64,000 nucleotides of DNA from Chryseobacterium sp. (GTDB lineage: Bacteria; Bacteroidota; Bacteroidia; Flavobacteriales; Weeksellaceae): the NCBI RefSeq assembly GCF_029240215.1, contig NZ_JARBTK010000004.1:248001-312000 (forward strand), written 5' to 3'. Position numbers and translations under genes: made by a program. The notes below the pieces were generated by a model that had not been told where the DNA came from, searched no databases, and saw nothing but the letters and a program-made list of their open reading frames with translations. Positions within the stretch are counted from its first letter, which is position 1, and each line of letters starts with the position of its first letter. This document shows, in pieces, positions 15,904 through 23,756 of this stretch.

Positions 15904-17157
15904 ATGAACAAGAAAACTAAGGGAGCATGGCTAATAAACCATACTAAAAAATTGATTGATATCACAGGTGCATATGATTTTGAAGATGTGGAATTAGCAG
16001 GAAAGAGTGGTCTTTTCTTATCAAATTTATCTGCTTCTGATATGGAAAGTGAAATTTCTAATGACAAAGTAAATGCAATTGCCAAAGTTTCGAATGTAAA
16101 GAAAACTGAAATTGACACGATTAAAAAAGTGCTTGAAAGAGGTAATTATATTGATGTTGCCAAAGATGGCTCTATATCAGTTTTAGGGGTAACGACAGCA
16201 GCAGTACTCTCACATACTTCAGATATTTTTGATAATACATCACCCACTAATCTACAGAGAGCGCTAATAGATTTATCAGAACATGTTTCGGAACAACCTA
16301 AAAACGATAAAACGTTAAGAGAATATATATCTGATAACTATAGCCTGTCCTCTAATGACACTAACAATCTTTTTAGCCAAGTTGACGAAATAGGATTTAT
16401 CGACCATGAGAATTTACAGGAAGAAAAACTTTATTTTAATGGAAATTTATTTAAACGTGATGACATTCAAAAAACCCAAATTGTTTTAAGTAGCTTAAAA
16501 AGAGAAGATATTGCAAACATATCTGAGGTAGACGAACTGTTGTCAACAACTGGTTGTTTATCAAAGATAAAAGTTGAACAAATTTTAGGTGATACACTAA
16601 TGTCTAAATTACAATCAATAGGATTTTATGACTTAAATGAAGTTAGTAATGCTTCAGAAACGCAAACATTTGTAACCAAACCGTCAGCTTTTGCTAAATT
16701 TGGTAATCCGTTCGAAGAAGATGCATTAGATTTAGCAAAAGCTTTTGTGTCATCTTTGTATTATGGAATGAACTTCAGTTCTTATGGTAGAGGGAAAATA
16801 ACAATGCTTCAAGCACTTATAAAAAAATTAGTACGAGGTTTTGAAGTAGGACCAGCAACAGCCATTGGTGAAGATTATAAAATTTTAGAATTAAAGAGAG
16901 TTATTGAGTTAAGGTCACATTCATCTTCTAGTAATATGTATTATATGACCTTGCTTAAAAAAGATATTGGAGAATTAGCACTTAAAGTATTGGAGTTTGG
17001 AGATGCAGCAGAGGATACCTTGCTTAAAACGGACATTTATTCGGGTAATGTTACAAATTACATTGGTCCAGAGGAAAAACGAACTTTGCATAGAAAAAAA
17101 CAAACTGGACTTGAAAAGAAAAATGTGCAAGATATTTTAAGAACTTTTAGAAAATAA
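15904..17157 (+). CDS. Unknown protein, first gene of a two-gene operon
   Basis: 417 residues that I do not recognise. No signal peptide or membrane segment. The N-terminal 120 residues look like winged-helix segments (KVNAIAKVSNVKKTEIDTIKKVL, then DGSISVLGVT as a wing-like hairpin). A second helix-rich unit is around LSTTGCLSKIKVEQILGD. The C-terminal third is helical (AKAFVSSLYYGMNFSS, ITMLQALIKKLVRGFEVGP, TLLKKDIGELALKVLEFG) and ends in a very basic tail rich in Lys/Arg, consistent with nucleic-acid binding. The next gene starts 2 bases after its stop, so the two products probably work together. Confidence 0.6.
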   Translation: MNKKTKGAWLINHTKKLIDITGAYDFEDVELAGKSGLFLSNLSASDMESEISNDKVNAIAKVSNVKKTEIDTIKKVLERGNYIDVAKDGSISVLGVTTAAVLSHTSDIFDNTSPTNLQRALIDLSEHVSEQPKNDKTLREYISDNYSLSSNDTNNLFSQVDEIGFIDHENLQEEKLYFNGNLFKRDDIQKTQIVLSSLKREDIANISEVDELLSTTGCLSKIKVEQILGDTLMSKLQSIGFYDLNEVSNASETQTFVTKPSAFAKFGNPFEEDALDLAKAFVSSLYYGMNFSSYGRGKITMLQALIKKLVRGFEVGPATAIGEDYKILELKRVIELRSHSSSSNMYYMTLLKKDIGELALKVLEFGDAAEDTLLKTDIYSGNVTNYIGPEEKRTLHRKKQTGLEKKNVQDILRTFRK

Positions 17158-17159
17158 TT

Positions 17160-18206
17160 ATGGAGAATAAAATTTCAAAAGGGGAATTGCTTGAAGAATT
17201 ATTAAGAAATTATTTTCTTAATTTGGGATATTTCGTCTCTAGAGGAATTAAATATAGATACGAGAACAATGATATCACAGATGTAGATTTATTTCTCTAC
17301 GACAGGTCATCAACTCTTAGTAGAGAACGAATAAATGTTGATATTAAAAACAAAAAGACACCTCAAGCGTTTGAAAGAATTTTATGGGTAAATGGTCTAA
17401 AAAAATTATTAGGTTTTGACAAATGTATTGTTGCAACGACAGACAACAAACCTATTGTTCAAAAATTTGGTTTATTACACGAAACAATTGTTCTTGATGG
17501 GAATTTCATTTCAAAGTTGAAAAACAATGGCTTAATTGATAGACTTACCGAAGAGGAATTTTCAATTAGATTAGCGAAAAATAAAAGCTATAAAAAATTT
17601 CCAAATAAGGATTGGAGGTTTTTATACGAAAATTCAAAGTCGAAACTTTTGAATGAATTAGATTATTCAGGATTTAATTCAAATCTTTTCATGTTACAAT
17701 ATCTATTTGAAACAATTATAACTGATGTGCAAAAAAAAGAAGATGCAACGAGGTTTGCCTATATTATAATTTCGCATTTACTCATTATGATGGATTTTAT
17801 CCTTAAAGATATAACGTTCCTAGAAACAAATAAAAAAAATGAACATTTAAGAGATGGCTTAAATTATGGAAATTTAGGAAAAGATGGGGTCGATGAAATA
17901 ATTAATATTGCAGTAGCTCTTTCTGGGAAAAGTCGAAACTATTACAATGACAGTCTTAACTCATCACAATATGCAATTCTGAGTGAATTTTTCTCGAAGA
18001 ATGAAATATTGAAGGGAGTTTTTAATTGGGCAAAAAGTTTTGAACAGATAGCATTTAAAATTGATTTTATTGCTCCTAACAATTTAGATTCTATTATGAA
18101 AGCGATAATATCAGTTTTCTTAGATTATTTCAGTATTGACAGAACACAATTTTTTAGTCCATCTTATCAAGTGCAAGGAAAATTACCTTTACAAGATAAA
18201 GATTAG
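17160..18206 (+). CDS. PD-(D/E)XK-like nuclease domain protein, second gene of the operon
   Basis: 348 residues. Residues 5-100 fit a PD-(D/E)XK fold: helix KGELLEELLRNYFLNLGY with Glu near 9-13, then DVDLFLYD (Asp 41/43), then INVDIKNKK (Asp61-x-Lys63) and a helix with Gln69, as in restriction and repair nucleases. CIVATTDNK could be the last core strand. Residues 110-348 are helical and unassigned. There is no methyltransferase next to it, so it is not a conventional R-M pair. The assignment rests on motif spacing only. Confidence 0.6.
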   Translation: MENKISKGELLEELLRNYFLNLGYFVSRGIKYRYENNDITDVDLFLYDRSSTLSRERINVDIKNKKTPQAFERILWVNGLKKLLGFDKCIVATTDNKPIVQKFGLLHETIVLDGNFISKLKNNGLIDRLTEEEFSIRLAKNKSYKKFPNKDWRFLYENSKSKLLNELDYSGFNSNLFMLQYLFETIITDVQKKEDATRFAYIIISHLLIMMDFILKDITFLETNKKNEHLRDGLNYGNLGKDGVDEIINIAVALSGKSRNYYNDSLNSSQYAILSEFFSKNEILKGVFNWAKSFEQIAFKIDFIAPNNLDSIMKAIISVFLDYFSIDRTQFFSPSYQVQGKLPLQDKD

Positions 18207-18273
18207 GAACAAAATTTGTAGTTTTGCGCAAGACATTAACGAAAAATAAATAAGTGTAGACTTATTTGCTTTG

Positions 18274-18390
18274 TATAGGAAAATTTGGCGATTTTAAAAA
18301 TACATCACAAAAGCAAAAAGTTGAACACCGCACGACTGTGTGGGCGTTCTGCTTTTGTGTTTGTGGGTTACGCCAAATACCTCCTATACG
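18274..18390 (+). repeat. Long nested imperfect palindrome
   Basis: Outer arms TATAGGAAAATTTGGCG (18274-18290) and CGCCAAATACCTCCTATA (18371-18388). Inner perfect arms CACAAAAGCA (18306-18315) and TGCTTTTGTG (18350-18359). An innermost GAAC-CC-CAC / GTG-GG-GTTC stem occupies 18323-18349. It could fold as one large cruciform or RNA structure. It lies between the nuclease operon and the J-like gene. Function unknown. Confidence 0.65.
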
Positions 18391-18411
18391 AAGTGTGAAT
18401 TGCTCACACTT
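18391..18411 (+). terminator. Terminator after the nuclease-like operon
   Basis: AAGTGTGA (18391-18398) and TCACACTT (18404-18411) with a 5-base loop, followed by six more T. It is oriented for the plus strand and abuts the palindrome at 18274-18390. Confidence 0.75.
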
Positions 18412-18442
18412 TTTTTATTGCCTAAAATCAAACTAGCATCAT

Positions 18443-19531
18443 ATGAACAAGATTGCCAAAATTTTAGTCAGTGTAGGAGCTATATTTATTACCTCATTAA
18501 TAATAGCTGCTATTTCAAATACAAATTCTAATAATAGACCTGGAGTTTTAGGGGTCATTATTGTATTAGGATTATTAGCAGCTTTAACTGTTATTTGGAA
18601 AAAAGACCACTCAACAAATGACAACGTTGAAAAAAAAGTTAATAAAAGCATTATTGGTTTTAAAGATTACTATAATATTTTAGACATTTCAAGCAGTTCG
18701 AATCTAAAAGAAATTGAATTTGCTTACAGTAAGTTGTTAAAGTTGAATAATAATAAAGTTATTGATGAAATTCACGAAGCTCATGAAATTTTAAAAGATT
18801 CACAGTTAAGGTCAAGATATGATGCCGAATATTTCAGATATCATCTGTTGACCAACCCAAAGAATAACTACAACAATATTAAACCTGCGGATTTTAGTTA
18901 TAATGACGAATCTTTGACCGCCTTCATCAAAAAAATTAGAAACAAATCAGTACATATACAAAAAGCAGATAAAACAACAATCGTTGATGCAGGAAAATCT
19001 GCAGCATTTACAATATTACAGTATTTTCTCATCTGTCTATTTGTTGGAGGAATAATTATTTTATTTGTGAGAGGATGTAATAACAATCATACATCTGCCG
19101 AAGCAAATACTATTTATGATACCATTGATTCTACTTCGATTCCCAAAGAAAGAAATTTTATAGTTGACACAACTTCATCGATTGAGAATATTAAGAGTGA
19201 TTCATCTACTTACTCATCACCGATTACTGAAAATAAAAGTTACTACGGTATTGCTATATTCTATTTAAAATCAAAGCAATCAAAAAGTGTTTACATAGTA
19301 GACAAATACTACGAACAGTATGACTATACAAAAACTGCAAGTGAAATTTTTGAACTCACCGATATATCGGAAGATGAAAAATACAAAAAATTAGACCAAA
19401 TTCAAAAGGAGAAATTTCTTGATTCAAATAGCTTTTACAATATCACCAATAGAGAATTAAAGATTTTTGATTCTTATGCAGAAGCGAGTATTGAACGAGA
19501 AAAAATACTAAATATCAATCAAAACAATTAA
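18443..19531 (+). CDS. Membrane protein with a degenerate J-like domain
   Basis: 362 residues. Two hydrophobic segments lie at the N terminus (ILVSVGAIFITSLIIAAI and VLGVIIVLGLLAALTVIW). A cytoplasmic J-like region follows at about 70-130: FKDYYNILDISSSSNLKEI, then IDEIHEAHEILKDSQLRSRYDAEYF. It keeps the first and last J-domain helices but has no HPD tripeptide, the residues that stimulate DnaK. A third membrane helix (LQYFLICLFVGGIIILFV) is near 195, followed by a Ser/Thr-rich polar C-terminal domain. Function unknown; it is probably a scaffold rather than an Hsp70 co-chaperone. The next gene begins 17 bases downstream. Confidence 0.65.
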   Translation: MNKIAKILVSVGAIFITSLIIAAISNTNSNNRPGVLGVIIVLGLLAALTVIWKKDHSTNDNVEKKVNKSIIGFKDYYNILDISSSSNLKEIEFAYSKLLKLNNNKVIDEIHEAHEILKDSQLRSRYDAEYFRYHLLTNPKNNYNNIKPADFSYNDESLTAFIKKIRNKSVHIQKADKTTIVDAGKSAAFTILQYFLICLFVGGIIILFVRGCNNNHTSAEANTIYDTIDSTSIPKERNFIVDTTSSIENIKSDSSTYSSPITENKSYYGIAIFYLKSKQSKSVYIVDKYYEQYDYTKTASEIFELTDISEDEKYKKLDQIQKEKFLDSNSFYNITNRELKIFDSYAEASIEREKILNINQNN

Positions 19532-19548
19532 CAATAAAAAATGTCATC

Positions 19549-19896
19549 ATGAAGAAATTATTATTTACGCTTGTATTAGCGTTACCAACACTTTATTTTG
19601 CACAGGAGAAACAGAAAGCTAAGAAGTGTGATTTGCCTACAAATTATCAAGAACCGAAGCCTGACAAGAAAATCCAATCTTTTTTGAAAAAAGTAGATGC
19701 AACTATAAGTGACCTTAGAAAGCATATCGCAGTTGAAAATGACTGTGATGAAAAAGATGTTGTTTTCTTGCGTATGTCTGAGCAGAAGGGGAATGGGTTG
19801 TATTCTGTGTGTATTCTCGGAAAAGAAATGAAATATAAACGCATGGGTTCCGTGTTTTCTAAAAATTATGAAAACTCCTTTGATAGCACAAAATGA
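19549..19896 (+). CDS. Small secreted protein of unknown function
   Basis: 115 residues with a signal peptide MKKLLFTLVLALPTLYFAQ. The mature part is Lys-rich with three Cys (KKCDL, ENDCDEKD, YSVCIL) and a C-terminal strand-turn region (VVFLRMSEQKGNGLYSVCIL). I do not recognise the family. It follows the J-like membrane protein by 17 bases and its stop overlaps the next start (ATGA), so the three genes form a likely operon. Confidence 0.55.
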   Translation: MKKLLFTLVLALPTLYFAQEKQKAKKCDLPTNYQEPKPDKKIQSFLKKVDATISDLRKHIAVENDCDEKDVVFLRMSEQKGNGLYSVCILGKEMKYKRMGSVFSKNYENSFDSTK

Positions 19897-20093
19897 TAAT
19901 GCTGTTTCAAACACAAACAAATTGTTTTCCAGCATTAAAATTTAAGCAACACACCCTTTGGGATGACGTATCTTCTATTTTGATACTATTAACATACTTT
20001 GCTTTGTATGTCGGTTGCGCTTACTTTCTAATGTATGGTTTAAAACTCGTGACTACCAGATTGAAAAAGTATTTCATTCAACAAAAAAGCTAA
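19893..20093 (+). CDS. Small one-helix membrane protein
   Basis: 66 residues. Its ATG overlaps the upstream TGA (ATGA, 19893-19896); a second in-frame Met is at 19899. One clear membrane helix (SSILILLTYFALYVGCAYFLM) is followed by a basic tail (TTRLKKYFIQQKS), so the C terminus should be cytoplasmic. No family recognised. The overlap with the secreted protein gene, and a terminator just downstream, support it as real. Confidence 0.45.
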   Translation: MIMLFQTQTNCFPALKFKQHTLWDDVSSILILLTYFALYVGCAYFLMYGLKLVTTRLKKYFIQQKS

Positions 20094-20099
20094 AAACTC

Positions 20100-20126
20100 A
20101 AAACCTGTGTTAATACGACAGGTTTT
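20100..20126 (+). terminator. Terminator after the J-like gene cluster
   Basis: AAAACCTGT (20100-20108) and ACAGGTTTT (20118-20126) are perfect 9-bp arms around a 9-base loop; the T run is short, so efficiency is uncertain. Confidence 0.5.
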
Positions 20127-20365
20127 GACGTTTTGAAGAGTACTATTACATTAGAAATAAAAATATCAATCCAAATTAAGGAAAACCGTTTTTTGTTAGA
20201 TAAAAATATTTGTAAACTTGCAAACTAAAGCATTCGAATTATTATTAATAAATTATTTATATTTTAGATGCAACAAAAAGTAATTAATAATTTTGGCTAA
20301 AAAGCTTCAGAATTCCTTCATTAACTTTAACGCTTTAGCGGACAATTAAAAACAATAACCTCAAA

Positions 20366-20725
20366 ATGGAACCAATTACATTAATTACAACAGCATTAAC
20401 TTTAGCTTCTCCATTCCTGCTTAAAACAGGTGAAAGCATAGCAGAAAAAGTTGGCGAAGATCTTTGGGAGGTCATCAAGCGCCCCTTCGGAAAGAAACAT
20501 ATCGAAATTCCAACAAATATTAATTCAGAAGATGAGAAAACTAAACTGATTAATCTAATCGAAGAAGAGCTTTCTAATAATACACAGTATAAAGAAGAAC
20601 TAACTGTTGCTATTGAAAATGGAAATCAACAGTTAAATTCATATTCTCAACAAAATATCAATAATAACACCGAAGTTCAAAAACAAATTAACATTCAAAG
20701 TAATACAGGTAGCATTCAAATGTAA
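20366..20725 (+). CDS. Putative membrane-active (Bell/HeLo-like) effector with C-terminal Q/N motif; ABC-3C operon gene 1
   Basis: 119 residues. The N terminus MEPITLITTALTLASPF is hydrophobic and is followed by an amphipathic stretch (TGESIAEKVGEDLWEVIKRPFG). This matches my memory of small bacterial Bell-type domains, analogues of fungal HeLo membrane-permeabilising domains. A Glu/Lys helix covers 55-86, then a Gln/Asn-rich linker, and the protein ends with VQKQINIQSNTGSIQM (104-119). The same motif opens the next protein (residues 12-27: IQQQLNISSNEGSIYL; 9 of 16 identical). The DNA of the two copies differs, so similarity is kept at protein level. The stop and the next ATG share a base (TAATG). 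The effector role is inferred. Confidence 0.6.
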   Translation: MEPITLITTALTLASPFLLKTGESIAEKVGEDLWEVIKRPFGKKHIEIPTNINSEDEKTKLINLIEEELSNNTQYKEELTVAIENGNQQLNSYSQQNINNNTEVQKQINIQSNTGSIQM

Positions 20726-21303
20726 TGGGTCAGAATGTAGAAAATAAAGATAGTCCAATCCAGCAACAATTGAATATTTCGTCAAATGAAGGTTCAATTT
20801 ACTTAATTAGGCAAACACGATTTTCAAAAAGATTCGAAAAGCTTAACAAAGAAGTTGCTACCGATATAAGATATGATGGAATTATGGAATCGTTAAAATA
20901 TTATCTTACAAGTCGGGATGGAATTGATATGCCTACAAAATTGAAAGATGGAGGTTTTAGAGATAGTGAGATACTTGAAGCTACTAGAAAAAAAGAAAAA
21001 TACGCAAAAAAGTTAGAGCTAAACAAATTTTTCGAATCCGCACAGTGGATTGACAGCCAATTATTTGGAAAAATAAAAATGGATTTTGAAACCCATATTC
21101 TTCCTCTCATCAACAATCAAACCTGTAAAGATGATATTTTAAAAGAAGTTGTTAAAAAAGTTGTTGAACCTGTCTTAGATGTGATTAATATTGAAGGTGA
21201 AAATGATGAAGTTCTTAACTATGATGCTGAAGATATTTTTGGAATGATCTATTATTTAACTGGACAATGTCATTTAAATTGGACAAATTATGATAGTATA
21301 TAA
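20725..21303 (+). CDS. ABC-3C system C-terminal-domain protein with N-terminal Q/N motif; operon gene 2
   Basis: 192 residues. Residues 1-11 are polar, 12-27 carry the motif shared with the end of the preceding protein, and about 30-192 form an all-helical domain (RFEKLNKEVATDIRYDGIMESL, LELNKFFESAQWIDSQLFG, MIYYLTGQCHLNWTNYD). This helical part looks like the conserved C-terminal domain that links effectors to ABC-three-component systems. In most such systems the effector is fused to this domain; here it is a separate gene joined, perhaps, through the shared motif. It overlaps the next gene by 14 bases. Confidence 0.6.
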   Translation: MGQNVENKDSPIQQQLNISSNEGSIYLIRQTRFSKRFEKLNKEVATDIRYDGIMESLKYYLTSRDGIDMPTKLKDGGFRDSEILEATRKKEKYAKKLELNKFFESAQWIDSQLFGKIKMDFETHILPLINNQTCKDDILKEVVKKVVEPVLDVINIEGENDEVLNYDAEDIFGMIYYLTGQCHLNWTNYDSI

Positions 21304-21808
21304 TCAAGCTTTTGATCTTTATCATACAATTTTTAGAATTCTTCATTTTCTTAACAAATTTGAAAATGGAACTAAAATAGAAGTAGAAAGAATTAGAATT
21401 TGGGATTTCTACTTATTATTCCCGAGCAAAATACACGAGATCAAACTAAAACAAACAGAATCAGACATTAGAAAACTTCGTAAAGAATTTATAAAGGATT
21501 CAAATAACCCTTATGAAAAAGTTTATGAGAACAGAAAAGTTTTTGAAAAAATAAAACCTTATCAACTTGCTGCCTTAAACTGTATTGCTTCTTACGGAAT
21601 AATTGACAAGTCATCTATTAATCAACAAAGAGTGAAAATATTAAATAAAGATATTTTAGCTGAATTTGTTAATAATTTTGATGAGCTTACTCCAAAAGAA
21701 AAAAACGTCATCTCGTTGATGACAGGGCATTTCAATCAAATCTCTTTATTTGGTGAAAATGGACTGAAAAGTAGAACAAGTTTAATGGAAAGTAGATATG
21801 ATGCGTAA
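21290..21808 (+). CDS. ABC-3C system middle component; operon gene 3
   Basis: 172 residues. The start MIVYNQAFDLYHTIFRILHFLNKF and the middle VERIRIWDFYLLFPSKI, with YQLAALNCIASYGIID after it, resemble the ABC-3C middle component families (I think the MC5 type). These are winged-helix-like adaptors between the SMC-like ATPase and the effector-bearing protein. It overlaps its upstream gene by 14 bases and its downstream gene by 11, which points to fixed stoichiometry. Not a known stand-alone enzyme. Confidence 0.65.
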   Translation: MIVYNQAFDLYHTIFRILHFLNKFENGTKIEVERIRIWDFYLLFPSKIHEIKLKQTESDIRKLRKEFIKDSNNPYEKVYENRKVFEKIKPYQLAALNCIASYGIIDKSSINQQRVKILNKDILAEFVNNFDELTPKEKNVISLMTGHFNQISLFGENGLKSRTSLMESRYDA

Positions 21809-23723
21809 TAATCTTTTTTTATTAAGACTTTACATTCTGACAGAACTCGGAGAAGTTGCTTATGATGAAAAATTTCATAAAGGAATAAATATCATTCGAG
21901 GAGATAACAGTAGTGGAAAATCAACAATAACACATTTTATTTTTTTTGTTTTAGGAGGCGCTTTCGGTGACTTTGTTCCCGAAGCACGTTTATGTTCTTT
22001 TGTCATTGCAGAAGTTGAAATGAATAACGTTGTTTTTACTGTAAAACGGGAACTTGTCAAAGATGAAGATGGAAAGATCAATACACAAACTCCAATGTAT
22101 TTTTATTGGGGAGCAATGGATGAAAGTTTTTCGCCTCTTGAAGGAAAGACTTGGCAAAAATTCGGATACAGAACAACAGATAATGTAAGAAGTTTTTCAA
22201 ATATATTATTTGACCTTCTTGATTTACCAACCGTTAAGGGGGATAGTAATATAACATTTCATCAAATTCTTAGGCTTTTGTACATTGATCAAGATTCTCC
22301 TACGAGTTCTCTATTCTACTATGAACATTTTGACAGTCAACTTACTAGAGAAACAGTATCAGACTTACTGTTGGGGGTATACAGCGAAGAGCTGTATGAA
22401 AACAAGAAGCGTTTAATAATTGCAGAAAAAGAATTTGAATCAACTAAAAGCGAGATAAAAGCAACATCTAATTTCTTTACTGATGCTTTATCACTAAACC
22501 CAACACATATTGAAACACAAATACAAAATAAGGAGATAGAGATTTCATCAATCCAAGAAGAAATTATTGCAATTCGCACAAAAGAAAAAGAAGCAAACTA
22601 TAAAGAAGACACAAAATTAGAATTTCAAAAACTAAATGAAGAATCCATAATCCAGAGAAAAATTGTTTCTGAATTGGAAAGTAATATTAATGTATTAAAC
22701 AACGAAATACAAGATTCTGAATTTTTTGTAGAAACTTTAAACAAAAAAATAAAAGCATTAAAAAATTCTATTAATACAAGAGAATTTTTAGGACATTTAC
22801 CCTTAGAATATTGTCCAGAATGTTTATCCAAAATTAAGTCGAGCAACGAATCTGCTTGTAAGCTTTGTAAAGAGCCAATAGATGAATCTTTTGGTGTTGT
22901 TCAAGCAAGAAGAATGGAAATTGAAATCGGGTTCCAAATAAACGAGTCAACAAAGCTTTTGGAGCTCAATAAAAGAAGCTTATTAGAACTAAAATCAAAA
23001 TATATCGCTGAAATTGGAAAATTACAAGATTTACAGAAACAAGTTAATGACGCATTGAAAGACGTTAAATCCTTTAGTGAAGAAACGATAGATCAGCTAA
23101 ACAGTAATAAAGGTTTTATTGAGGGGGAAATATTACAACTTAGAACCATGTTGGAAAATGCAGAATTCTACAATCAGCTTTTACAAAAAAGAGCCCATCT
23201 TCAAAATGAAATAAACTTCTTAAAAAAATATATCTTTCAGACTGAAGCCAAGCAAGAAAAGTTGAAAGAAGAAATTACCAATATAGTAAGAGAAGAAGGC
23301 GTTTATTTATTAAACAATGATCTTGACAGACAAGATGAATTTAAAAATGCAAGTGATTTCTTTATCGATTATTCAAACAATTTGGTTTTTCTCTCAAATA
23401 AATATTCTAAATATTCTGCAAGTTCTAATTTCTATTTAAAGGTATCTGCTAGATTTGCCATATTCTTAGCATCATTGAGAGTGTCTCAGATGCGCTATCC
23501 AAGATTTATTTTTGCTGATAATATGGAAGACAAAGGTATTGAAATGAAAAGAGCACAAAATCTTCAACACTTGCTTATTGAGAGGTTGAAGGATTATGAT
23601 CCATCGAGTTATCAAATGATATACACAACATCTTATATTACGGAGGAATTAGAAAACAGTGATTTAGTTGTAGGTGAATATTACTCTAAATTAAATCCAA
23701 GTTTGAAAAATATCCCAAAATAA
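21798..23723 (+). CDS. ABC-3C system SMC/Rad50-like ATPase; operon gene 4
   Basis: 641 residues. Walker A is RGDNSSGKST (about 34-43). Two coiled-coil arms (about 200-330 and 370-490) flank a zinc-binding turn, CPEC at 339-342 and CKLC at 354-357, placed like the Rad50 hook. The C-terminal head has KVSARFAIFLASLR and a Walker B strand PRFIFADNMEDKG. Asn follows the Asp where many ABC ATPases have Glu. Such ATPases are thought to sense foreign nucleic acid or nucleoprotein and license the effector. An alternative start is the second Met at 21801. Confidence 0.8.
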   Translation: MMRNNLFLLRLYILTELGEVAYDEKFHKGINIIRGDNSSGKSTITHFIFFVLGGAFGDFVPEARLCSFVIAEVEMNNVVFTVKRELVKDEDGKINTQTPMYFYWGAMDESFSPLEGKTWQKFGYRTTDNVRSFSNILFDLLDLPTVKGDSNITFHQILRLLYIDQDSPTSSLFYYEHFDSQLTRETVSDLLLGVYSEELYENKKRLIIAEKEFESTKSEIKATSNFFTDALSLNPTHIETQIQNKEIEISSIQEEIIAIRTKEKEANYKEDTKLEFQKLNEESIIQRKIVSELESNINVLNNEIQDSEFFVETLNKKIKALKNSINTREFLGHLPLEYCPECLSKIKSSNESACKLCKEPIDESFGVVQARRMEIEIGFQINESTKLLELNKRSLLELKSKYIAEIGKLQDLQKQVNDALKDVKSFSEETIDQLNSNKGFIEGEILQLRTMLENAEFYNQLLQKRAHLQNEINFLKKYIFQTEAKQEKLKEEITNIVREEGVYLLNNDLDRQDEFKNASDFFIDYSNNLVFLSNKYSKYSASSNFYLKVSARFAIFLASLRVSQMRYPRFIFADNMEDKGIEMKRAQNLQHLLIERLKDYDPSSYQMIYTTSYITEELENSDLVVGEYYSKLNPSLKNIPK

Positions 23724-23756
23724 ACATTGTTTTAAATGTAATATAAGTAGGAAAAA

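Noticed and set aside
19582..19935. Minus-strand frames opposite the small secreted protein
   Set aside because: The plus-strand gene has a signal peptide and close operon spacing; the minus frames have none.
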